Notes under the pieces: generated by a model
What the model was told of the DNA's origin: nothing
Database searches by the model: none
What the model saw: the letters and a program-made list of their open reading frames with translations, nothing else
Shown: positions 1-5,463 of the stretch, piece by piece
Numbering within the stretch: the first letter of the stretch is position 1
Layout of the letters: the number at the start of each line of letters is the position of its first letter
Program-made: the position numbers and the translations under genes
NCBI GenBank assembly: GCA_021779635.1
Contig: JAJYAH010000447.1
Coordinates: 1 to 6,112, forward strand
DNA: 6,112 bases
Reading direction: 5' to 3'
Source: Pseudomonadota bacterium
GTDB lineage: Bacteria > Pseudomonadota > Alphaproteobacteria > Rhizobiales > Xanthobacteraceae

Positions 1-250
1 GGTCGAGCCGGAGGCCCGCGGGCGTGTTGAAGTCGTGTCGTGGATTGATGAGCGTCAACTTGGGCGTCAGCTCTTCCAAGCGGGTCAGAGCCGGTGGACG
101 GTCCAAAGCCAGGTTTCGGCGCGCTTCCTCAATCGCATAGGCCGAGCTGAGCAGCTCGATGTCTTCGAGCAGCCAGAGTCGGCCCAGCCTGGAATTCTCA
201 AGGTATGCGGCCGAAAAGAGGACGTTGGCGTCGAGAAATATCCGATCCAA
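1..250 (-). CDS. PIN-domain (VapC-like) ribonuclease toxin, partial at left window edge
   Basis: This is the N-terminal 83 residues of a PIN-domain protein, presumably the RNA-cleaving toxin of the antitoxin encoded just upstream. The hallmark is the first strand IFLDANVLFSAA, with the conserved metal-binding Asp at residue 7, followed by an acidic helix (AIEEARRNL) carrying the second conserved carboxylate at residue 41 or 42. The remaining acidic residues lie beyond the window. No ATG or GTG is available; the best start is TTG at 250-248, nine codons after the antitoxin TAG and in the same reading frame. The tandem, same-strand arrangement implies co-transcription and probably coupled translation. 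Family assignment rests on motif recognition only; the exact PIN subfamily and RNA target cannot be told. Confidence 0.8.
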   Translation of the reverse strand, partial: MDRIFLDANVLFSAAYLENSRLGRLWLLEDIELLSSAYAIEEARRNLALDRPPALTRLEELTPKLTLINPRHDFNTPAGLRLD

Positions 251-277
251 GGGGAAGCCCGCCGCCGGTCCCCCGCC

Positions 278-604
278 CTACCCGCGTCGCTTGGCAGATT
301 TTCCCGGCTTTGCCGGTTGGGGCCGGCGGTGTTTGATATGATCGGGATCGAGCCCCATCCGCTTCACTTCGGCGCGGGCACGCCGATAGTCCTCGATATC
401 CACCGCATTGTTCAGGAGGAACTCGGCCCGGCGCTCCGGCGTGTAAACCTCGACGGGTAACACCGTCGCCGGCCGGATTAGGATACCGTCTTCACGCTCC
501 TCGGCGACCACAAAGGAACCCTCCTCGATACCGAGGCGGCGCCGAAGCTTGGCCGGCAGCACCACGGCGCCGCGTCGGCCCACCTTGCCCGCCAATGCTT
601 CCAT
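278..604 (-). CDS. AbrB/MazE-type swapped-hairpin antitoxin of the PIN toxin
   Basis: A 108-residue protein. Residues about 5-45 (GKVGRRGAVVLPAKLRRRLGI, then an EGSFVVAEEREDGILIRPA segment) match the AbrB/SpoVT swapped-hairpin DNA-binding fold, whose dimers bind operator DNA. Residues about 50-108 form an acidic then Lys/Arg-rich tail of the kind that wraps and blocks the toxin. The gene ends in TAG at 280-278 and the PIN toxin follows in the same frame. The ATG at 604-602 overlaps a perfect palindrome, consistent with the autorepression usual for this class. There is no Shine-Dalgarno in front of the ATG, which suggests a leaderless or nearly leaderless message. Partner assignment comes from adjacency and family precedent. 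Confidence 0.85.
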   Translation of the reverse strand: MEALAGKVGRRGAVVLPAKLRRRLGIEEGSFVVAEEREDGILIRPATVLPVEVYTPERRAEFLLNNAVDIEDYRRARAEVKRMGLDPDHIKHRRPQPAKPGKSAKRRG

Positions 605-619
605 ATTCTGGCAGAATAT
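603..619. promoter_or_regulatory. Probable antitoxin operator, 17-bp perfect palindrome
   Basis: ATATTCTG-G-CAGAATAT is an 8+8 bp inverted repeat with a single central base. It covers the first bases of the antitoxin start codon and the candidate -10 box, where a bound AbrB-type dimer would block its own promoter. The symmetry is directly visible; its role as operator is inferred. Confidence 0.65.
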
Positions 620-642
620 CCGAAAGTCGGAATGTCGGGCAA
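613..642 (-). promoter_or_regulatory. Candidate antitoxin promoter, leaderless start
   Basis: On the minus strand, TTGCCC (642-637) and TATTCT (618-613) are 18 bases apart. A transcript starting about seven bases past the -10 would begin within a few bases of the antitoxin ATG, fitting the absence of a ribosome binding site. The match to the sigma-70 consensus is only moderate. Confidence 0.35.
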
Positions 643-699
643 ACCGCCAATATTCCTGACTGACGCGGTTGCGCGGCCGGCGGCGCTCATCCGAGCGGG

Positions 700-1626
700 A
701 TGGGAGCTCTACCCTCTTCCATCATTTCCCGCGGCGAGCGCGCCGGGCGGCGGTTCGTCGAGTTTTTCACCGCCAACATCCGCAACCGCAACACGCGCCT
801 AGCTTACGCGCGCGCGGTAAAACAGTTCTTCGACTGGACCGAGGCCCAGAAGCTTGAACTGGACGACATCGAACCGGTGACAGTCGCGGCCTACATCGAG
901 TGGCTCGGCGCCGGGATGGCCAAGCCGTCGGTCAAGCAGCATCTGGCGGCCATCCGGCAACTTTTCGATTACCTCGTTACCGGCGGCATCCTGCCGTCAA
1001 ACCCGGCCGGCGCGGTGCGTGGACCCAAGTATGTGGTCAAGCGCGGCAAGACCCCCGTGCTGTCGGCGGATCAGGCCCGGCAATTGCTGGATTCGATCGA
1101 CGCGACCGAGCTCAGCGGACTGCGCGATCGCGCGCTGATCGGCGTGATGGTTTACAGCTTCGCCCGGGTGAGCGCCGCCGCCGGGTTGCGAGTCGAGGAT
1201 TACTTCGAGCACGGCAAGCGCGCCTAGCCGCGGCTCCACGAGAAAGGCGGCAAGCGCCACGAAGTGCCGTGCCATCACAACCTTGCGGAGTACCTGGACG
1301 CCTGGATCGCGGCGGCCGGCATCGGCGGCGACAAAAAAGGGCCGCTGTTCCGCGCGATCCGGAAGGGCCACAAGCTTACCGAGCATCCGATGGCGCGGGC
1401 GGACGTGCTGGCGATGATCAAGCGGCGCGCCGCCGGGGCCGCCCCGCCCTACTCCACCTGCTGCCACACATTTCGCGCGACGGGCATTACGACCTACCTG
1501 CAGAACGGCGGCACCCTGGAACACGCCCGGCAGATCGCGGCGCACGAGTCGCCCCGTACGACCAAACTCTATGACCGCACCCAGGACGAGATTTCACTGG
1601 ACGAGGTCGAGCGGATCAGGATTTGA
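700..1626 (+). pseudogene. Tyrosine recombinase (Xer/phage integrase family), broken by an in-frame TAG
   Basis: The frame encodes a 308-codon tyrosine recombinase interrupted by TAG at 1225-1227 (codon 176). An N-terminal SAM-like core-binding domain (about residues 15-95, with NTRLAYARAVKQFFDW) precedes the catalytic domain. The active-site set is complete across the break: Arg156 (FARVSA), Lys182 (HEKGGKRHEVP), His256 and Arg259 (HTFR), His282 (AAHESP) and nucleophile Tyr291 (KLYDRT). From memory, relatives have GKRWWLRLHEKGG where this reads GKRA-stop-PRLHEKGG, so the TAG probably replaces a Trp codon. The product would be a 175-residue fragment without the nucleophile unless UAG is read through. 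Start ATG at 700 fits the usual N-terminus. It is co-oriented with the Cas12m gene 232 bases downstream. This recombinase family is common in accessory DNA, so the link may be mobility rather than function. Confidence 0.85.
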
Positions 1627-1858
1627 GACCCGGACAACGCAACGCCATTATTCGCGAATCGGAAGGAAGAGATACCATATCTTTATCCTGCACTCCTTTG
1701 AGATCGAGTCTCCAACAGTGCAAGGTCGAGGGACTTGCGAGGTGGTAGATGGCAGACGAGCGAGGGCCGGAAGAGATCCGGCGCTAGACCGCGAAGCGCC
1801 GCGCCGCGCCGCGCTGGTGCTGAGTCTGCTTAAGCCCGCGCCAAGAGGCATTCAAAAG
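1627..1858 (+). other. Intergenic region upstream of the Cas12m gene
   Basis: These 232 bases separate the recombinase stop from the effector start. They are open in the effector frame, but the translation is low-complexity Arg/Ala-rich and does not resemble the family N-terminus, so I treat them as noncoding. A 10-bp palindrome, ATTCGCGAAT, lies at 1650-1659. I see no convincing -35/-10 pair; the promoter of the effector and array should lie here or in the recombinase gene. Confidence 0.5.
1844..1848 (+). promoter_or_regulatory. Ribosome binding site that fixes the Cas12m start
   Basis: AGAGG lies 10 bases upstream of the ATG at 1859. Together with the family-like N-terminus that begins there (MATVAYRYGLLHP), it favours this start over the in-frame ATG at 1571, which lies inside the recombinase gene. 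Confidence 0.55.
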
Positions 1859-3628
1859 ATGGCTACCGTCGCATACCGTTATGGCTTGCTTCACCCGCTT
1901 GACTGGGACGACGACTGCGAGCGGGAATTGCGGCTTCAGGTCGATCTGTGGAACCGCCTGGTCGAGATCGAACAGGCGCATCGGGAGCGCGTTCGGAGGA
2001 TTGCGGCCGAGGACGCCGAGGTTGCGAGATTTGAGGCCGAGAGGGGGCAATTGCTTGCCGAACGCCAGCGCCTGCTTGACCAGCGCGCCGCGGCGCGGCG
2101 CGCTGCGCGCCGCAAAATTCCGACGCCGGAGATCGATTCGCAGATCGATTCGGCGAGGACAAGGTTGAAGGAACTCACGCAAGAAGCGAAGGAAGCGCGG
2201 CGTAGGGCTTACGCCGCCCGCCGCGCCCAACTCCATTCCCTCGACCAGGAGAGGCTGGTGGCCGTCAAGCTTGCGCGCCGGCAATCCGGCCTGTTCTGGT
2301 CAAATTACAATGCTGTCATCGGATCCTATGAGGTAGCCCGCCAACGAGCCCTCAAAGAGGGGGCTGAGTTGCGCCGCCAATACTACGGGCGCGATGCAAG
2401 GCTTACCAACCAGATACAGGGCGGAGTGAATGTGGAGGACCTGCGGGCTGGGCGGCATTCTCAAGCACGGCTCGGGTCGCGCCCCGAAGGCATGACCAAT
2501 CGCCACGGCGCGGCTCTGAGCGTTACAGTGCACACTCGGGAAGGGCGCAGGCGCAATGTAACGTGGCCGATCATCCTGCATCGGCCGTTGCCTGCGGACG
2601 GCCGCGTTCAGATGGTTACCGTCCTAAGAACCCGCCGCGCGGACCGCTATTACTGGCAGGCGGTATTTACCTGCCGCATTCCGGACTTCCCCGCGTCCCT
2701 TCGAATGGGCGGCCGCCTGGCCATCAATATTGGCTGGCGGAGCACGCCGGACGGTCTTCGGCTCGCCACCCTGGTGCGAGACGGTCAGGCGGCTCCGCAG
2801 CACATATTCTTGCCGCAGCGAATCCTGGACGGAGCCCAATTATGCGAGGAAGACCAGAGCGACCGGGATACGGCGTTGAACGAAACTCTGAGCTGGCTGT
2901 GCGGCCTCGACCTAACCCAGGCGCCGGTGGAGATCCTCACCGCCATTCAGAGCGTTATCGGGCGGCCGCGGCCGGCGGCGCGCCATCTGTTCCACGTCCT
3001 GTGGCAATGGCAACAGAGAGCGCCGGATTGGCGGCCGCAGGATCTGGCGGTCCTGCGCGGCTGGAATCGTCTGGATCGGCGGCTGTGGCGCAATATCGCC
3101 GAACGGTTTGCCTGGAGACGCGACGCCCGGCTCGATCACTACTGGAAGGAAGCGCGGCGGCTAGTGAATCACTGTGGGGAAATTATTCTGAATGGCCACG
3201 ATATGTCCGCGACGGCGAAGGCCGGAGAAGACAACCTGCCGGAGCCGGTGCGCCGCTTGCGCGTGATCGCCGCGCCGAGCGTGCTCCGCCAAGTCATCAT
3301 CAATCATGCCCGCAAAGCGGGCATGGAGATTCGCATCCTGGATATTCCGCATGACGCCTGTGTCGCCTGCGGGGCGCGGCTTGCGCCGCGAACGCGGCCG
3401 GCGTTATGGTGGACTTGTGCTGGCTGCGGCGTCCTATTCGACCAGGATGAGCATTACTGCCGGTTGTTGCTGGCTCGCTGTGAGCAGTCCAGTGATCACG
3501 AAAACGGCGGCGGCGCTCGAAACCCAACGGCTGCGGATGCAACTCCCGGGCGATGGAAACGCCTCAAGACGGCCAAACTTGCCCGGGTCAACGAGCCGCT
3601 CGAAAGTGTGCCGAAAACCCGAGACTGA
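1859..3628 (+). CDS. cas12m: Cas12m-like (type V-M, formerly V-U1) CRISPR effector with altered RuvC site
   Basis: A 589-residue miniature type V effector; known Cas12m proteins are of similar size. It should bind a crRNA and be guided to double-stranded DNA. Residues about 25-140 are helical and rich in Glu/Arg/Ala/Gln (REC-like, coiled-coil prone), including ARRKIPTPEIDSQIDSARTR. FWSNYNAVIGSY (146-157) and HRPLPADGRV (241-250) are segments I recall as conserved in Cas12m. The C-terminal half is RuvC: motif I is LAINIGWRSTPDG with Asn290 where Asp is expected; motif II is EIILNGHD with Asn445 at the expected acidic position; motif III is FDQDEHY with Asp528 and Asp530 kept. A zinc ribbon sits between motifs II and III (Cys501, Cys504, Cys520, Cys523). 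The relative I remember, the mycobacterial protein, also lacks the first Asp. The expected activity is therefore guided binding without cutting. The gene uses ATG/TGA and the CRISPR array follows 21 bases later on the same strand. Assignment is from remembered family sequence, not a search; a novel V-U sister group is possible. Confidence 0.85.
   Translation: MATVAYRYGLLHPLDWDDDCERELRLQVDLWNRLVEIEQAHRERVRRIAAEDAEVARFEAERGQLLAERQRLLDQRAAARRAARRKIPTPEIDSQIDSARTRLKELTQEAKEARRRAYAARRAQLHSLDQERLVAVKLARRQSGLFWSNYNAVIGSYEVARQRALKEGAELRRQYYGRDARLTNQIQGGVNVEDLRAGRHSQARLGSRPEGMTNRHGAALSVTVHTREGRRRNVTWPIILHRPLPADGRVQMVTVLRTRRADRYYWQAVFTCRIPDFPASLRMGGRLAINIGWRSTPDGLRLATLVRDGQAAPQHIFLPQRILDGAQLCEEDQSDRDTALNETLSWLCGLDLTQAPVEILTAIQSVIGRPRPAARHLFHVLWQWQQRAPDWRPQDLAVLRGWNRLDRRLWRNIAERFAWRRDARLDHYWKEARRLVNHCGEIILNGHDMSATAKAGEDNLPEPVRRLRVIAAPSVLRQVIINHARKAGMEIRILDIPHDACVACGARLAPRTRPALWWTCAGCGVLFDQDEHYCRLLLARCEQSSDHENGGGARNPTAADATPGRWKRLKTAKLARVNEPLESVPKTRD
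3588..3625 (+). repeat. Possible degenerate CRISPR repeat inside the 3' end of cas12m
   Basis: Bases 3611-3625 (CCGAAAACCCGAGAC) resemble the 3' part of the array repeats (GTGAAAACCGCGAC), with GAAAACC identical, one extra C and a few substitutions. The upstream half, from AAC at 3590, matches only weakly. If real, it overlaps the last codons and would define a short 24-nt pseudo-spacer before the first good repeat. Chance similarity is not excluded. Confidence 0.3.
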
Positions 3629-3647
3629 GCCGGCCGCTTTCGGCGGC
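3629..3647 (+). other. GC-rich hairpin between cas12m stop and first CRISPR repeat
   Basis: GCC-G-GCCG-CTTT-CGGC-GGC can pair as seven G-C pairs with one bulged G and a four-base loop. It starts at the base after the effector TGA and ends two bases before the first repeat. No T-run follows, so it is not a standard intrinsic terminator; it could protect or process the message, or act as the array's minimal leader. Role inferred only. Confidence 0.4.
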
Positions 3648-3649
3648 GC

Positions 3650-3830
3650 GGAACAACAGGCGCGCGGTCCTGTGAAAACCGCGACTGAGATGACAGGTCT
3701 TCTTACGGGCAAGTATCAGTACGGAACAACAGGCGCGTGGTCCTGTGAAAATCGCGACGAAGGGGATCGTGGCGGATAAGGTAAAGTTATTTTCGGAACA
3801 ACAGGCGTTAGGTCCTGTGAAAACCGCTAC
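3650..3830 (+). CRISPR. Mini CRISPR array: three 36-nt repeats, two spacers
   Basis: Repeats lie at 3650-3685, 3723-3758 and 3795-3830. Each begins GGAACAACAGGCG and contains GGTCCTGTGAAAA. Spacers are 3686-3722 (37 nt) and 3759-3794 (36 nt), unrelated to each other. Repeats 1 and 2 differ at two positions. Repeat 3 differs from repeat 1 in the three bases 14-16 and at base 33, as expected of a degenerate distal end, so the array probably reads in the same direction as cas12m. Within the repeat, ACAGG (bases 7-11) pairs with CCTGT (20-24), and CGCGGT (14-19) pairs with ACCGCG (29-34); the two helices interleave as an H-type pseudoknot next to the spacer, where a Cas12 5' handle is expected. 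No adaptation genes and no anti-repeat are seen in the window. The array may be expressed by read-through from cas12m. Confidence 0.93.
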
Positions 3831-3983
3831 CAGCTGATTGTGATCCGATCGCCCGCTCTGGAGGGCGTTCCGTTCTGAGCCGGTTTGCTTGAAGCCGCCC
3901 TTGCCGGCGCGGGGCGCGGTGGTTGGGCCGCAAGACGGGCGCGCTTTGCCCAATTTGGCCTTCGTGGGCAATATAACCGCCCG
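3831..3983. other. Spacer DNA between array and IS remnant, no gene
   Basis: I see no coding or RNA gene here. It holds two weak inverted repeats: CGCCC/GGGCG (3850-3854 with 3863-3867) and TTGCCC/GGGCAA (3946-3951 with 3966-3971). Neither is followed by a T-run. No sequence complementary to the CRISPR repeat, as a tracrRNA would need, is present. Confidence 0.5.
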
Positions 3984-4075
3984 TGAATGCCCCCATTCTG
4001 GAGAGGCCCCCGAAGACTGGACAGTCGAAGGGAGATCGATTGAACCAGGCGGCCGGGCTTATAGGAGGATAGGCC

Positions 4076-4153
4076 ATGGCAAAACGCCAGAGCTTCAACT
4101 TCGAGTTCAAACGACGATTGGTGTTGGACTTTCTGGAGGGGTGCACGGGGATG
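4076..4153 (+). pseudogene. Truncated IS3-family OrfA (26 codons)
   Basis: The fragment begins MAKRQSFNFEFKRRLVLDFLEG, the typical first helix of the helix-turn-helix N-terminus of an IS3-family OrfA, a regulator and DNA-binding part of the transposase. It is interrupted after codon 26 by the left inverted repeat of the next IS, and the frame runs 10 more codons to a TGA at 4184-4186. The distal part, including the turn-helix and leucine zipper, is absent. It cannot make a functional protein. Confidence 0.6.
4150..4153. repeat. Candidate target-site duplication, left copy (GATG)
   Basis: GATG flanks the left IS end and GACG (5509-5512) flanks the right end. Four-base duplications are usual for the IS407 group of IS3. 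One mismatch makes this only a candidate; it may have decayed or be coincidence. Confidence 0.3.
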
Positions 4154-4199
4154 TGGCCTTACCCCATGGAGGTATCCCACGGATGAGTTAGTGTCTGCC
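4154..4199 (+). repeat. Left terminal inverted repeat of the IS
   Basis: It aligns with the reverse complement of 5464-5508. The outer 12 bases TGGCCTTACCCC are identical, as are GGTATCCC and the inner AGTTAGTGTC; the segments between vary and one base is gapped. The three conserved blocks are likely transposase contact sites. Confidence 0.85.
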
Positions 4200-4215
4200 G
4201 GAAAGGAAGGCGGAC

Positions 4216-4493
4216 ATGAAACGAGCGCGGTTTAACTAGGAGCAGATCATCAGCGTCCTGAAGGAAGCCAAGGCCGGAGCGAAGGTCGGCGAGCTGTGCC
4301 GGTGGCACGGGATCTCGGACGCGACCTTCCACACCTGGCGGAACAAATACGGCGGCCTCGAGGTCTCGGAGATGCGGCGGCTGCGGCAACTGGAGGATGA
4401 AAACCGGCGGCTGAAGTCGATCGTGGCGGACCAGGCGCTGGACCTCCGGGCGCTGAAGGACGTGCTGGCAAAAACGGCTACGGCCCGCAGTGA
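4216..4493 (+). pseudogene. IS407-like OrfA with nonsense codon and frameshift
   Basis: OrfA supplies the DNA-binding and dimerisation part of the IS3 transposase. From ATG 4216 (preceded by AAGGAAGG) it reads MKRARFN then TAG at 4237-4239, where relatives have a Glu-type codon, then EQIISVLKEAKAGAKVGELC, a helix-turn-helix (LCRWHGISDATFHTW) and a leucine zipper (LRQLEDENRRLKSIVADQAL). A run of five A at 4470-4474 marks the slip site. As sequenced, orfB lies +1 relative to orfA. One extra A would put orfB in the normal -1 frame and bring the orfA stop to TGA 4491-4493, overlapping the GTG start of orfB. I infer a lost A; without it the orfA frame runs on to 4560. Two independent lesions mark this copy as decayed. 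Confidence 0.75.
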
Positions 4494-5419
4494 AGCGAGA
4501 GATGGTGGTCGAAGCTATGGCCCATGGGCTATCGCAGCGGCGCGCCTGCGGGCTGATTGAGATCACGCGACGCGGCTTCAGGCGCGTGCCGGCGGCGGAC
4601 CCTAACCGCGAGTTGCGCGAGCGGCTTAGAGTGCTGGCCGAGGAACGGCGGCGCTGGGGCTGTCCGATGCTATATCAGATGATCCGGCGGGAAGGCTGGC
4701 CGGTAAACCACAACCGGATCGAGCGGCTGTATCGGGAAGAAGGGTTGTCACGGCGATGGCGCCGGCAGCGCAAGCGGCTGAGTCATCCGCAGGTGGTGCG
4801 GCCGCCGCCGGCGGCGGCGAATCAAGCCTGGGCGCTCGATTTTGTTCACGACAGCCTGATGAGCGGCAGACGGTTCCGCGCCCCGACGATAATCGATGAA
4901 TGGAGCCGGGAGAGCTTGGCCATCGAGGTCGACGCGTCGCTCACCGGCCAACGGGTAACCAGAGTGTTGAACCACTTGGCGGGCGGCTGCGGACTGCCGG
5001 TGGTGCTTCAATCCGACAGCGGCCCGGAGTTCACCAGTCGCGTGCTCGACCAATGGGCCTACGACCACCACGTGCGGCTGGGGTTCATCGAACCGGGCAA
5101 GCCGATCCAAAACGCCTTCATCGAGAGCTTCAACAGCCGGCTGCGCGAGGAGTGTCTCAACCAACATGTCTTCACATCACTCGACGACGCGCGCGGCAAG
5201 ATAGAGCAGTGGCCAATCGATTACAATCGCGCGCGGCCGCACTCGAGCCTAGGCTATCTGACGCCCGAGGAGTTCGGGGCGAAGAATCAGAAGAATCACG
5301 GGAGCTCGGCCATCGCGCGCACCGCTTGGCCAGCAGACCAAGAGCTGGCCGGCGCGATGCAACGCGCTCCGGCCTCGGATCCAAAACCCGACAGTTTTTC
5401 GACCGCCCTCGGATCATGA
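4490..5419 (+). CDS. IS3-family transposase OrfB, DDE integrase core
   Basis: A 309-residue frame carrying the HTH_21-like segment (RRRWGCPMLYQMIRREGW, about 53-70) and the rve/DDE catalytic core. Catalytic residues are Asp117 (WALDFVHD), Asp176 (LQSDSGPEF) and Glu212 (NAFIESFN), with exactly 35 residues between the second Asp and the Glu, the IS3 signature, and Arg219 seven residues after the Glu. The core closes with NRARPHSSLGYLTPEEF. The GTG at 4490 overlaps the presumed original orfA stop (GTGA), but in IS3 elements this part is normally made as an OrfAB fusion by -1 frameshifting, which the altered A-run no longer permits. The 40-odd residues after EEF look like the usual variable tail. 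The protein looks intact even though its expression route is damaged. Confidence 0.9.
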   Translation: MKREMVVEAMAHGLSQRRACGLIEITRRGFRRVPAADPNRELRERLRVLAEERRRWGCPMLYQMIRREGWPVNHNRIERLYREEGLSRRWRRQRKRLSHPQVVRPPPAAANQAWALDFVHDSLMSGRRFRAPTIIDEWSRESLAIEVDASLTGQRVTRVLNHLAGGCGLPVVLQSDSGPEFTSRVLDQWAYDHHVRLGFIEPGKPIQNAFIESFNSRLREECLNQHVFTSLDDARGKIEQWPIDYNRARPHSSLGYLTPEEFGAKNQKNHGSSAIARTAWPADQELAGAMQRAPASDPKPDSFSTALGS

Positions 5420-5463
5420 AGGGCGACCCGAAAAACCGGGAGGAACAAATCAACCTAAACGAT

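Larger units (their letters stand above)
3984..4153 (+). mobile_element. Left-end remnant of an IS3-family element
   Basis: TGAATGCCCCCATTCTGGA at 3984 resembles the TG-starting, CCCCC-containing termini of many IS3-family elements, and CCCCCGAAGACTGGACA follows. A purine-rich ribosome binding site (GGAGGAT, ending about seven bases before the ATG) and an orfA-like start at 4076 come next. The element stops at 4153, where a second IS begins. I find no matching right end and no recognisable continuation after the second IS, so most of it has been lost. Confidence 0.55.

Noticed and set aside
997..1545. A 182-codon minus-strand frame
   Set aside because: It is a shadow of the recombinase, which has a complete set of catalytic motifs on the plus strand.
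1650..1659. ATTCGCGAAT palindrome as an operator for cas12m
   Set aside because: A 10-bp palindrome is expected several times by chance in 6 kb, and no promoter is visible around it.
1571..1858. A 96-codon N-terminal extension of the Cas12m frame
   Set aside because: It begins inside the recombinase gene, lacks family resemblance and is Arg-rich noncoding-like sequence; the ATG at 1859 has a ribosome binding site and the family-like start.
2563..3354. A 263-codon plus-strand frame inside cas12m
   Set aside because: Pro/Gly/Arg/Ser-rich composition without motifs, fully inside the better supported effector gene.
3306..3779. A 157-codon plus-strand frame across the cas12m end and the array
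   Set aside because: It overlaps cas12m in another frame and then translates CRISPR repeats (recurring GPVKTA and SCENRD-like segments).
3850..3867. CGCCC/GGGCG hairpin as terminator of the array
   Set aside because: Only a five-base stem with an eight-base loop and no T-run.
3588..3971. A 127-codon minus-strand frame with repeated VAVFTGP/ACCS motifs
   Set aside because: The internal protein repeat is only the reverse-strand translation of the CRISPR repeats.
3831..4075. A tracrRNA gene next to the array
   Set aside because: No stretch complementary to the repeat was found here or elsewhere by eye, and Cas12m-type systems are not expected to need one.
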